Assembly (NCBI RefSeq): GCF_014194695.1
Contig: NZ_JACIAH010000009.1
Span: 124,001 to 188,000, forward strand
From: Rhizobium sp. BK399
GTDB taxonomy: Bacteria > Pseudomonadota > Alphaproteobacteria > Rhizobiales > Rhizobiaceae
DNA: 64,000 nucleotides
Reading direction: 5' to 3'
Shown here in pieces: positions 1 to 8,278 of this stretch. A program made the translations under genes and the position numbers. A model generated the notes under the pieces. The model was not told the DNA's origin, did not search any database, and was given only the letters and a program-made list of their open reading frames with translations. How positions within the stretch are numbered: the stretch's first letter is position 1; the number at the start of each line of letters is the position of its first letter.

Positions 1-1
1 C

Positions 2-598
2 GGACAGAGTGTTACGCTCGACAGCCCTGGCACGGCGCTTGAACTCGGCATCGCGACCGTGTTTCAGGATCTCGCCCTGTGCGAAAACCTCGATGTCGTG
101 GCAAACCTCTTCCTTGGCCATGAGCTTTCACCCTGGGGCCTCGATGAGGTTGCGATGGAAGTCCGCGCCTGGACGCTGCTCAGGGAGCTTGCGGCACGCA
201 TTCCTTCGGTGAGGGAACCGATTGCATCCCTTTCGGGTGGACAGCGCCAGACAGTGGCTATCGCCCGCTCGCTCCTCCTCAATCCAAAGATCATCATGCT
301 TGACGAGCCGACCGCCGCACTCGGCGTCGCGCAGACCGCAGAGGTGCTCAATCTCATCGAGCGCGTCCGCGACCGTGGCCTCGGCGTCATCATCATCAGC
401 CACAACATGGAAGATGTCCGCGCGGTCGCTGACCGGATCGTCGTGCTGCGGCTCGGCAGGAACAATGGCGTCTTTACACCCGACGCGTCCAATCATGAAC
501 TCGTGGCGGCCATCACCGGTGCGACCGAAAACTCCGTCTCCCGCCGCATCGAGCGGAAAGCCGGTGGGCCCCAGGAAACCAGCGGGAGACCGGCATGA
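2..598 (+). CDS. Sugar ABC transporter ATP-binding protein (5' end outside window)
   Basis: This is the C-terminal 198 residues of an ABC ATPase; the Walker A region lies before the window. The reading frame is open from base 2, so the GTG at 59 is internal. Visible motifs are the Q-loop (VFQDLAL), the signature LSGGQRQ, Walker B with IIMLDEPTAAL, and the switch histidine in ISHNMEDV. The wording resembles single-domain ATPases of the FrcA type used by ribose/fructose-class importers. The stop overlaps the start of the permease by 4 bp, so the two are translationally coupled. With the dehydrogenase and kinase downstream, the substrate is probably a pentitol such as ribitol; that is inference. 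Confidence 0.9.
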   Translation, partial: GQSVTLDSPGTALELGIATVFQDLALCENLDVVANLFLGHELSPWGLDEVAMEVRAWTLLRELAARIPSVREPIASLSGGQRQTVAIARSLLLNPKIIMLDEPTAALGVAQTAEVLNLIERVRDRGLGVIIISHNMEDVRAVADRIVVLRLGRNNGVFTPDASNHELVAAITGATENSVSRRIERKAGGPQETSGRPA

Positions 599-1857
599 GC
601 CAGAAACCAACCACCCCCATCAATGCGCCGGCCGCAGCACTCGACCGAAGCGATGAGCGTGTCCGGCATGACGACAGCGTCATGGCGATGGTCGGTGCCT
701 TCATCGACCGCGTGAAATCCGGTGACCTCGGCATGCTGCCTGTCGCTGTCGGATTGATCGTCATCTCGCTGGTCTTTTCGATTCTGAACCCGGTATTCCT
801 GGCACCCAACAACCTCGTGAACCTTCTGTTTGACTGTGCGACTGTCGGCGTCATCTCGCTCGGCATTGTCTGCGTCCTGATGCTTGGCGAGATCGACCTG
901 TCGGTCGGTTCCATGAGTGGATTGTCGTCAGCCATTCTCGGTGTTCTCTGGGTGAACAACGGCTTGCCATTTGCCGTCGCGATCGTTGCCGCGATTGTCG
1001 CCGGTGCGCTGGTCGGAACCATCTATGCCGTCCTGTTCAACCGGCTTGGTATGCCGAGTTTCGTCGCCACCCTGGCTGGTCTGTTGGCGCTCCTTGGAAT
1101 GCAGCTCTATATCCTTGGCCCGACCGGCAGCATCAACCTGCCTTACGCATCGTCCCTCGTCCGCTTCGGCCAGATTCTCGTGATGCCGGACTGGCTGTCC
1201 TATATGCTCGCCCTGATCCCTGGTGCCGCCATCATCGCGAAAGGCATCAGAACGCGTCAGCATCGCGCCGCGGTCAACCTGTCGTCGCAACCGTTCGCAG
1301 CAACGGCCATCAAGGCCATCGTTCTCACGGCCGCGCTCGAATTTGCGACATACTACCTCAATCTCGGCAGAGGCATCCCGTGGATGTTCGGTCTGTTCGT
1401 GGCGATTGCCGTTGTACTCAACTACGCACTGACCCGTACAAAGTGGGGACGCTCGATGTTTGCGGTTGGCGGCAATCGCGAAGCCGCAAGGCGCGCCGGC
1501 ATCAACGTCCGCCGTATCTACCTGAGCGCCTTCGTGCTCTGCTCGACACTTGCGACCATCGGCGGGATCCTGTCCGCCTCGCGCCTGGCATCGTCCAGTC
1601 AGCAGGCTGGTACCGGCGATGTGAACCTGAATGCCATCGCGGCAGCCGTGATCGGCGGAACCAGCCTCTTCGGTGGCCGTGGCAGCGCCTATTCGGCCCT
1701 GCTCGGGATCATCGTCATCCAGGCGATCTCCAACGGCCTTACCCTGCTCAACCTCAGTTCCTCGCTGCGTTACATGATTACCGGAGGCGTTCTTGCGACC
1801 GCCGTGATCGTTGACTCGCTTGCCCGTCGTTCCCGCGTCAGCCATGGACGCGCCTAA
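595..1857 (+). CDS. Sugar ABC transporter permease (RbsC/XylH/FrcC family)
   Basis: This 420-residue inner-membrane permease has about ten hydrophobic segments. It contains the family motifs GEIDLSVGSMSG near the first third and ALTRTKWGRSMFAVGGN before the coupling helix. The segment AAAVIGGTSLFGGRGS near the C-terminus is typical of BPD_transp_2 permeases. About 50 N-terminal residues precede the first membrane span, which is longer than RbsC and closer to FrcC or XylH. The start overlaps the ATPase stop. The solute-binding protein gene is not in view and is probably upstream. Substrate assignment to a sugar alcohol rests only on the downstream catabolic genes. Confidence 0.9.
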   Translation: MSQKPTTPINAPAAALDRSDERVRHDDSVMAMVGAFIDRVKSGDLGMLPVAVGLIVISLVFSILNPVFLAPNNLVNLLFDCATVGVISLGIVCVLMLGEIDLSVGSMSGLSSAILGVLWVNNGLPFAVAIVAAIVAGALVGTIYAVLFNRLGMPSFVATLAGLLALLGMQLYILGPTGSINLPYASSLVRFGQILVMPDWLSYMLALIPGAAIIAKGIRTRQHRAAVNLSSQPFAATAIKAIVLTAALEFATYYLNLGRGIPWMFGLFVAIAVVLNYALTRTKWGRSMFAVGGNREAARRAGINVRRIYLSAFVLCSTLATIGGILSASRLASSSQQAGTGDVNLNAIAAAVIGGTSLFGGRGSAYSALLGIIVIQAISNGLTLLNLSSSLRYMITGGVLATAVIVDSLARRSRVSHGRA

Positions 1858-1875
1858 TATCATTGGAGTTTCAGC

Positions 1876-2604
1876 ATGACCGACCTCATGAAAGGCAAAG
1901 TTGCTGCCATCACCGGTTCGGCGTCCGGCATAGGCTTGGAATGTGCCCGCACGCTTCACGCCGAGGGTGCCACCGTCGTCCTTATCGACCGCGCCAAGGA
2001 CAGGCTTGAGGCGATCTGTGAGGAGTTGGGCGAACGAGCCTTCCCGCTGGTCGTCGACCTTCTCGACGGCAAGCAGCTGTCGGGAATATTGCCCCGCATC
2101 CTGGACATAGCGGGCAGACTCGACATTTTCCATGCCAATGCCGGTGCTTACATCGGCGGGCAAGTAGCCGAAGGCGACCCAGATGCCTGGGACCGGATGC
2201 TCAATCTGAACATCAACGCGGCCTTCCGCTCGGTTCACGCAGTCCTGCCGCACCTGATTGCCCAGAAATCCGGAGACATCCTGTTCACCAGCTCGATCGC
2301 CGGCATGGTGCCGGTTGTATGGGAACCGATCTATACGGCGTCAAAGTTCGCGGTCCAGGCCTTCGTGCACTCGACACGTCGTCAGGTTGCCCAACACGGC
2401 GTAAGGGTTGGCGCTGTACTCCCGGGTCCGGTGGTCACCGCCCTTCTCGATGACTGGCCGAAGGCGAAGATGGACGAGGCGCTCGCGAATGGAAGCCTTA
2501 TGCAGCCGAAGGAAGTCGCCGACTGCGTGCTGTTCATGCTTTCCAGACCGCGCAACGTGACTGTGCGCGATCTGGTGATACTTCCGAACAGCGTCGACCT
2601 TTAA
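1876..2604 (+). CDS. SDR oxidoreductase, probable ribitol 2-dehydrogenase
   Basis: The 242-residue protein is a classical short-chain dehydrogenase. The NAD(P)-binding TGSASGIG motif lies at residues 13-20, the HANAG motif near 94, the catalytic Ser in FTSSIAG, and the YTASK active-site motif near 155. The stretch around the active site (YTASKFAVQAFVHSTRRQVAQHG) and the C-terminal RDLVILPNSVDL recall rhizobial ribitol (adonitol) 2-dehydrogenases, which make D-ribulose. It starts 18 nt after the permease stop. A pentulokinase follows, which fits oxidation of ribitol to D-ribulose followed by phosphorylation. The exact substrate cannot be proven from sequence. Confidence 0.8.
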   Translation: MTDLMKGKVAAITGSASGIGLECARTLHAEGATVVLIDRAKDRLEAICEELGERAFPLVVDLLDGKQLSGILPRILDIAGRLDIFHANAGAYIGGQVAEGDPDAWDRMLNLNINAAFRSVHAVLPHLIAQKSGDILFTSSIAGMVPVVWEPIYTASKFAVQAFVHSTRRQVAQHGVRVGAVLPGPVVTALLDDWPKAKMDEALANGSLMQPKEVADCVLFMLSRPRNVTVRDLVILPNSVDL

Positions 2605-2663
2605 GGGGCGATCTCCGCGACCACGCGGAGACGAGCCATTCATGCCCGGAGACACCAGAGACC

Positions 2664-4298
2664 ATGAGCGACTTAACCCAAATCCCGCCAACCGACGCCA
2701 GCTACGTCATCGGAGTTGACGTTGGCACCGGAAGCGCTCGCGCAGGGGTGTTCGACCTTTCAGGACAGATGCTATCCTCGGCCAAAAGGGACATCACCCT
2801 CTACCGTGAAGCGGGCTCAATCGTGGAGCAGTCAACCAGCGAAATATGGCAGGCGGTCTGCAATTCCGTCCGCGAAGCCGTTCGCATCGCAGCTATTGAT
2901 CCAGCCAATGTTGTCGGCATGGGATTTGATGCGACCTGCTCGCTCGTGGTGCTCGGAGACGGGGGTGCGCCCCTGCCCGTCGGGCCGTCCGAGGATCCCG
3001 ATCGAAACATCATCGTCTGGATGGATCACCGGGCAGTGCCGCAGGCCGAACGCATCAACGAACTCGGTCACCAGGTCTTGCGTTACGTTGGCGGCCGCAT
3101 CTCGCCGGAAATGGAAACGCCGAAGCTGCTCTGGCTTAAGGAGAACAAGCCACAGGTGTTCGACGCGGCATGGCAATTCTTCGACCTCGCGGATTTCCTG
3201 ACCTGGCGCGCGACCGGCGATCTCTCCCGATCCACCTGCACGGTCACCTGCAAGTGGACATATCTAGCCCACGAAAGCCGTTGGGATGCTAGCTATTTCC
3301 AGGACATCGGCCTGGGGTCGCTTGCAGACGAGGGATTTTCTCGCATCGGCCAGGCAATTGTCGAGCCTGGCTCAGCTCTGGGCCAGGGACTGACTGCACT
3401 TGCAGCCGAGGAACTGGGGCTAGTTCCGGGTACGGCAGTCGCTGCCGGTCTTATCGACGCCCATGCCGGAGGGATCGGAACGGTCGGGTTTGGTGGCGGA
3501 CCGACCTCAAACCTCGCCTACGTCTTTGGCACCTCATCCTGTACCATGACATCGACGAACGAACGGGCCTTCGTGCAGGGAGTGTGGGGACCCTACTACT
3601 CGGCGATGGTACCCGGTCTGTGGCTGAACGAAGGTGGTCAAAGTGCCGCCGGAGCAGCGATCGATCAGCTCCTTTCCTTCCATCCTGCCGCCGCCGAGGC
3701 AACCGATCTTGCCAAGGCAAAGAGCATGGCGCTTCCCGTCATGCTCGCCGAACTTGCCGCCGAAAAGGCCGCAACGCCCTCGGATGCGGTCTCACTTGTA
3801 ACCGGCATGCATGTCGTGCCCGAGTTTCTCGGAAACCGCGCGCCACTCGCCGACCCGCACGCCCGAGCGATCATAGCAGGACTTGGAATGGAGCGTGACA
3901 TCGATAATCTTGTCCAGTTCTATGTCGCAGGCCTCTACGGCATTGGATACGGGCTGCGACAGATCATCGATGCACAGGCAGATGCTGGTGTTGAGTTCGA
4001 AAACGTCGTCATCAGCGGCGGCGCCGGCCAGCATGCCTTCGTCCGTCAGCTCCTCGCAGACGCAAGCGGCAAGCCCGTCGTGGCGACGAAGGCTGAAGAG
4101 CCGGTCCTGTTGGGGGCTGCGATCCTGGGAGCCGTAGCAGGCGGCTGTTTTGCCAACGTCCGCGAAGCCATGAACAGGCTGACGACGGTTGACAAGACGT
4201 ACATTCCTTCCCCGGGAGGCGTCGCTGATATTCACGCAAGACGCTATGGTGCATTCAAGGAGTTGCAGCGATTGGCACAGGGTCTGCGGGACGTCTGA
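2664..4298 (+). CDS. FGGY-family pentulokinase (probable D-ribulokinase)
   Basis: This 544-residue cytoplasmic kinase starts with the ATPase-fold phosphate motif GVDVGTGSARAGVFD and has WMDHRA in the sugar-binding region. The Gly-rich GLIDAHAGGIG and VVISGGAGQH motifs of FGGY kinases are also present. Length matches the FGGY pentulose-kinase subfamily (about 530-550 residues), longer than xylulokinase or glycerol kinase. It closes the ribitol-type operon: the dehydrogenase would produce D-ribulose and this enzyme D-ribulose-5-phosphate. A 6-bp inverted repeat (ATCTCG/CGAGAT, 4302-4318) follows the stop without a clear T-run, so termination here is uncertain. Confidence 0.85.
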   Translation: MSDLTQIPPTDASYVIGVDVGTGSARAGVFDLSGQMLSSAKRDITLYREAGSIVEQSTSEIWQAVCNSVREAVRIAAIDPANVVGMGFDATCSLVVLGDGGAPLPVGPSEDPDRNIIVWMDHRAVPQAERINELGHQVLRYVGGRISPEMETPKLLWLKENKPQVFDAAWQFFDLADFLTWRATGDLSRSTCTVTCKWTYLAHESRWDASYFQDIGLGSLADEGFSRIGQAIVEPGSALGQGLTALAAEELGLVPGTAVAAGLIDAHAGGIGTVGFGGGPTSNLAYVFGTSSCTMTSTNERAFVQGVWGPYYSAMVPGLWLNEGGQSAAGAAIDQLLSFHPAAAEATDLAKAKSMALPVMLAELAAEKAATPSDAVSLVTGMHVVPEFLGNRAPLADPHARAIIAGLGMERDIDNLVQFYVAGLYGIGYGLRQIIDAQADAGVEFENVVISGGAGQHAFVRQLLADASGKPVVATKAEEPVLLGAAILGAVAGGCFANVREAMNRLTTVDKTYIPSPGGVADIHARRYGAFKELQRLAQGLRDV

Positions 4299-4371
4299 TC
4301 AATCTCGTCACCCGAGATGGGAAAAGACAAAAAGGCGTTTTTAACCTGGCAGGGACCGGCGAGGTCGTCGC

Positions 4372-4830
4372 TCATATGAACGCGCCGTCTTGGGGGAACC
4401 TATCCGGTGTGTAGAGCAGCAGCCTCGCGGACATGAAGTCTTCCCGTTCGTTCCATATCTCGTTGCTGACCATCCATGCGTTGCATCCCTGCCATGGGCG
4501 GACGACAACGCCCATCTGATGCATCGACCATATGCTCTCGGATGTTTCCGAGAAACGCTGTTTGCCTCGCCGCATCAGCCATAGAAGCGTGGCAATCTCA
4601 TTTGCGGTGAGTGTCGCAGGCGACACGGTTTCGGAGGGCTCAGGGGACGCGACGACACCGGGCTCCATCGTGAGCATCGCAAGGGCCAACAACGCCCCAA
4701 GCACTGCAAGCGCAATAAGGGCTTTCGCATCGGTCGACAGGTCGGGCTGGACAAGAGCAATACCAATCACGCCGTAGAGGACCACGGCAAGGAGAGAGGT
4801 TCTGACATGGCTATGGAACAGGTACCTCAT
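4372..4830 (-). CDS. Hypothetical membrane protein, two transmembrane segments
   Basis: I do not recognise this 152-residue protein. It has a hydrophobic segment at about residues 8-28 (LLAVVLYGVIGIALV) and a second at about 38-58 (ALIALAVLGALLALAML). A Pro/Ser/Thr-rich linker and a soluble tail rich in Trp and Met follow. I chose the ATG at 4830 because AAGGTGGAG lies 5 nt upstream; an in-frame TTG at 4863 would add 11 residues without a better ribosome site. It stands alone between two operons on the other strand. Confidence 0.65.
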   Translation of the reverse strand: MRYLFHSHVRTSLLAVVLYGVIGIALVQPDLSTDAKALIALAVLGALLALAMLTMEPGVVASPEPSETVSPATLTANEIATLLWLMRRGKQRFSETSESIWSMHQMGVVVRPWQGCNAWMVSNEIWNEREDFMSARLLLYTPDRFPQDGAFI

Positions 4831-5030
4831 CGCGCTCCACCTTCGATGAAGAGGAAGTTGCAATACTATCAGAGCAAATGCAACTTTTAATGTTCCACTG
4901 CCGTTCTCTGTTTGTTTTAAAGTTAATTAGCTTTACCTAATTTACAGTCGAATTGACGTCGGGGCGGGCGAAACCTTCGGCCTATCGCTCTCGCTCGAAC
5001 GGGCACGCTGCATCCCTTCCCTGAACGGTC

Positions 5031-5060
5031 AGAACAAATGTTCATATGAACATTTGTTCT
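5031..5060. promoter_or_regulatory. Perfect 30-bp palindrome upstream of ugpB, candidate DeoR-type operator
   Basis: The half-site AGAACAAATGTTCAT is followed directly by its exact reverse complement. The centre contains ATGTTC-ATAT-GAACAT, and each arm contains the smaller repeat GAAC-AAAT-GTTC. The ATGTTC/GAACAT half-sites resemble those of E. coli GlpR, although the spacer is shorter here. It lies 75 bp before the ugpB start, and the operon it precedes encodes a DeoR/GlpR-family regulator. Autoregulation through this site is the simplest inference. Confidence 0.6.
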
Positions 5061-5135
5061 TGCAAAATGAACTTTGCCTGATACGGTCCCGGACAAGTTT
5101 GGAGCGGGAGGCTCTGAACCAAAAAGGGAGTGAGC

Positions 5136-6464
5136 ATGAAAAAGACGGCTTTGTTCCTGTCCGCAGGTGTAGCGGCAGTTCTTCTGGCGTCGCAGGCTGC
5201 GTCCGCGGCGACCAAGATCCAGTGGTGGCATGCCATGGGAGGCGAAAACGGCGCCAAGCTCGAAGAGATCGCCAAGAATTTCAATGCTTCGCAGAGCGAC
5301 TATGAAATCGTGCCTGTCTTCAAGGGCACCTATGATGAAACACTGACCGGCGCTATCGCGGCGTTCAGAGCCAACCAGCAACCCGCAATCGTACAGGTCT
5401 ATGAAGTCGGGACGGGCACGATGATGGCAGCAAAGGGCGCCATCTACCCGATCTACCAGTTGATGAAGGACCAGGGCGAAGCCTGGGATCAGAGCAAGTT
5501 TCTCACTCCGGTAGTCGGCTACTACTCCGATACGGACGGGAACGTGCTGTCCTTGCCTTTTAATTCCTCGACGCCAATCATGTATTACAACAAGGACGTC
5601 TTTCAGAAAGCCGGCCTCGATCCGGAAACCCCGCCAAAGACGTGGGCGGACGTCGAATCCTTCTCGCGGAAGATAGTCACGTCAGGCGCTGCCAAATGCG
5701 GGTTCACCAGCGCGTGGATCTCGTGGATCCAGACAGAAAATCTGAACGCCCTGCACGACAAGCCTTATTCAACGAAGGCCAACGGGTTCGGCGGAGTGGA
5801 CGCCGAATTCACCTTCAACAACGACCTCACGGTGCACCACTGGGACAACCTCAAGAAGTGGCAGGACGAGGGCCTTTTCAAATACGGTGGACCAGGTGGC
5901 GGTGACAATGCTCCCCCGATGTTCTACTCGCAGGAATGCGCCATGTACATGAACTCCTCGGCAGGGCGCGCGGGCGTCGTCAACAACGCCAAGAGCTTCA
6001 AGGTCGGCTTCGCGCCCCTGCCCTACTACAACGACGTGATCAAGGAACCGATGAATTCCATCATCGGCGGTGCAACACTCTGGACCCTGCAAGGCAGACC
6101 GGCAGACGAGTACAAGGGAGTGGCAAAGTTCTACACCTATCTCCAGAAGCCCGAAGTCCAGGCTGACTGGCACCAGTTCTCCGGCTACCTTCCCATTACC
6201 GAAGCAGCCTACAAGCTCGGCCAGGACCAGGGCTATTATGAAAAGAACCCTGGTTCGGACGTTGGCATCAAGCAACTGACACGGGTCGCCCCGACGGAAA
6301 ATTCCAAGGGTATCCGCTTCGGTAACTACGTGCAGGTACGCGGCATCATCGATGACGAGTTCGCAGCTCTTCTTGGCGGCAAGAAATCAGCCAAGGAAGC
6401 GCTGGACTCGGTGGTTAGCCGTGGCAACGAGCAACTGCGCGATTTCCAATCGGCCAACGAATAG
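5136..6464 (+). CDS. ugpB: Periplasmic glycerol-3-phosphate-type binding protein
   Basis: This 442-residue extracellular solute-binding protein (family 1) has a Sec signal peptide (KKTALFLSAGVAAVLLASQAASA). The mature N-terminus, TKIQWWHAMGGENG, matches UgpB proteins that bind sn-glycerol-3-phosphate and glycerophosphodiesters. I chose the ATG at 5136 because GGGAG lies 5 nt before it; the GTG at 5130 overlaps that site. It heads an operon with two permeases, an ATPase and a glycerophosphodiester phosphodiesterase, which supports the assignment. A stable hairpin follows the stop. Some rhizobial UgpB-like proteins bind other organophosphates, so ligand identity is inferred. Confidence 0.88.
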   Translation: MKKTALFLSAGVAAVLLASQAASAATKIQWWHAMGGENGAKLEEIAKNFNASQSDYEIVPVFKGTYDETLTGAIAAFRANQQPAIVQVYEVGTGTMMAAKGAIYPIYQLMKDQGEAWDQSKFLTPVVGYYSDTDGNVLSLPFNSSTPIMYYNKDVFQKAGLDPETPPKTWADVESFSRKIVTSGAAKCGFTSAWISWIQTENLNALHDKPYSTKANGFGGVDAEFTFNNDLTVHHWDNLKKWQDEGLFKYGGPGGGDNAPPMFYSQECAMYMNSSAGRAGVVNNAKSFKVGFAPLPYYNDVIKEPMNSIIGGATLWTLQGRPADEYKGVAKFYTYLQKPEVQADWHQFSGYLPITEAAYKLGQDQGYYEKNPGSDVGIKQLTRVAPTENSKGIRFGNYVQVRGIIDDEFAALLGGKKSAKEALDSVVSRGNEQLRDFQSANE

Positions 6465-6475
6465 TCCCCGAGGCC

Positions 6476-6498
6476 GAGAGCCGGTCAAGCCGGCTCTC
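6476..6498 (+). terminator. Intercistronic stem-loop between ugpB and ugpA
   Basis: A perfect 9-bp stem (GAGAGCCGG/CCGGCTCTC) with the 5-nt loop TCAAG sits between the binding-protein and permease genes. There is no T-run. Such hairpins usually protect the 3' end of the binding-protein mRNA or partially terminate transcription, giving more binding protein than permease. Confidence 0.7.
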
Positions 6499-6529
6499 TC
6501 CTTGCCATCTGTTCTTGCGTGAGGGGACC

Positions 6530-7414
6530 ATGCAGACCAAGCGAACCGTCTTTCCGAACAAGGTACTGCCCTATCTGTTGATTGCGCCGCAGATGCTGGT
6601 AACCATTGTATTCTTTCTCTGGCCGGCCGGAACTGCGTTCTGGCAGTCGTTTTTGCGTAATGACGCATTTGGCTTCAAGACCACTTTCGTGTGGTTCTCG
6701 AACTACCGAAAGCTGTTTGCCGACCCGATCTACATAAGCGCCTTTGGCAATACCATTGTATTTGCCGTGCTCGTCACCTTTCTTTCGCTGTCGATCTCGC
6801 TGCTGCTGGCGGTTGCCGCAATGCGCGTTCTGCGGGGATCGCGGACCTACTCGACGCTGCTGGTCTGGCCTTATGCCGTCGCACCCGCGATTGCTGGCAT
6901 CCTGTGGTGGTTCATGTTCAATCCATCGATCGGCATCGTGGCTTACATGCTGCGCGCAATCGGGATCAACTGGAACCATCTGGTCAACGCAACCGATGCA
7001 ATGGTGCTCATTGTCATTGCGGCCACGTGGAAGCAGATCTCCTATAACTTCCTGTTTTTCCTTGCGGGCTTGCAGTCCGTCCCGCGATCCCTGCAGGAGG
7101 CTGGTGCAATCGACGGAGCCGGTCCCGTCAAGCGCTTCTGGACAATCGTCTTCCCGCTCATTTCTCCGACGACCTTCTATCTGATGGTCATCAACATCGT
7201 CTACGCAATGTTCGACACGTTCGGGATCATCCACGCAACGACACAGGGCGGTCCGGCACGCGCAACTGAGATCCTTGTCTACAAGGTCTATTTCGACGGC
7301 TTCGTTGGCCTCAACCTTGGCTCCTCGGCCGCCCAGTCCGTCATCCTGATGCTGATTGTCTGTGGCCTTACGGCAATCCAGTTCCGCTTCATCGAGCGGC
7401 GTGTCCAATATTGA
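6530..7414 (+). CDS. ugpA: Glycerol-3-phosphate ABC transporter permease UgpA
   Basis: The 294-residue membrane protein has six hydrophobic segments. It carries the EAA-type coupling motif QEAGAIDGAGPVKRFWTIVFPLISP about 100 residues from the C-terminus. The opening LPYLLIAPQMLVTIVFFLWPA is typical of UgpA. I chose the ATG at 6530, which has AGGGG 5 nt upstream, over an upstream TTG at 6515. It is the first permease of the heterodimer; the ugpE gene starts 13 nt after its stop. Confidence 0.9.
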   Translation: MQTKRTVFPNKVLPYLLIAPQMLVTIVFFLWPAGTAFWQSFLRNDAFGFKTTFVWFSNYRKLFADPIYISAFGNTIVFAVLVTFLSLSISLLLAVAAMRVLRGSRTYSTLLVWPYAVAPAIAGILWWFMFNPSIGIVAYMLRAIGINWNHLVNATDAMVLIVIAATWKQISYNFLFFLAGLQSVPRSLQEAGAIDGAGPVKRFWTIVFPLISPTTFYLMVINIVYAMFDTFGIIHATTQGGPARATEILVYKVYFDGFVGLNLGSSAAQSVILMLIVCGLTAIQFRFIERRVQY

Positions 7415-7427
7415 AAGCGCTTCGCCC

Positions 7428-8276
7428 ATGGTTGAGAACCGTCCATTCCTGAACCTCCTGGCCCACCTTGTTCTGATTGTCGGTGTTGCCATCGTCGTTT
7501 TTCCTGTCTACGTCGCTTTCATCGCCTCAACCCATGGCGGCACCGACTTCCTTTCCGACGTCGTGCCCCTTGTTCCAGGTCCCCACCTTATCGAGAACTA
7601 TGCAACGATGCTGTCGGCCGGGATGACGAGTTCGGGCGCGCCGCCAATCGGGCCGATGATGCTCAACTCACTCGTCATGGCCGTTGGTGTCGCAGTCGGG
7701 AAGATCGTCATCTCCATCCTGTCGGCATTTGCGATCGTCTATTTCCGTTTCCCATTCCGAACCCTTGCCTTTTGGATGATCTTCATCACCTTGATGCTCC
7801 CGGTCGAGGTGCGCATTGTACCGACCTTCAAGGTTGTTGCCGACCTAGGGCTCCTCAATAATTATGGTGGACTGATCATTCCGTTGATTGCTTCGGCAAC
7901 AGCAACGTTCCTGTTCCGCCAGTTCTTTCTGACCGTGCCGGAAGAACTGATGGAGGCCGCACGCGTCGATGGCGCCGGACCGATGAAGTTCTTTCGCGAT
8001 ATTCTTCTGCCCCTCTCGGTGACCAACATCGCAGCGCTCTTCATCATTCTGTTCGTGCTTGGTTGGAACCAATACCTCTGGCCACTTTTGATCACCACCG
8101 ATCCAAGCCTTTACACGGTGGTCATGGGCATCCAGCGCATGGCGGCGGTTGCTGATGCAGAGCCCCGCTGGAACCTCGTCATGGCGGCGGTCATCCTCGC
8201 TGCCCTGCCACCCGTCCTCGTCATCCTCGCCATGCAACGCCTTTTCGTCAAAGGCCTGGTTGAAACGGAGAAGTAA
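7428..8276 (+). CDS. ugpE: Glycerol-3-phosphate ABC transporter permease UgpE
   Basis: The N-terminus MVENRPFLN and the block FWMIFITLMLPVEVRI match UgpE closely. The protein is 282 residues; E. coli UgpE is 281. The EAA motif (EAARVDGAGPMKFFRDILLPLS) is present. The frame extends upstream to 7356 inside ugpA, but similarity and length support the ATG at 7428. It is the second permease subunit, in the inner membrane, and sits 2 nt before ugpC. Confidence 0.92.
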   Translation: MVENRPFLNLLAHLVLIVGVAIVVFPVYVAFIASTHGGTDFLSDVVPLVPGPHLIENYATMLSAGMTSSGAPPIGPMMLNSLVMAVGVAVGKIVISILSAFAIVYFRFPFRTLAFWMIFITLMLPVEVRIVPTFKVVADLGLLNNYGGLIIPLIASATATFLFRQFFLTVPEELMEAARVDGAGPMKFFRDILLPLSVTNIAALFIILFVLGWNQYLWPLLITTDPSLYTVVMGIQRMAAVADAEPRWNLVMAAVILAALPPVLVILAMQRLFVKGLVETEK

Positions 8277-8278
8277 GA

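Noticed and set aside
928..2253. Long minus-strand frame of 441 codons opposite the permease and dehydrogenase
   Set aside because: It mirrors two well-supported plus-strand genes, has no recognisable domain, and is a typical shadow in GC-rich DNA.
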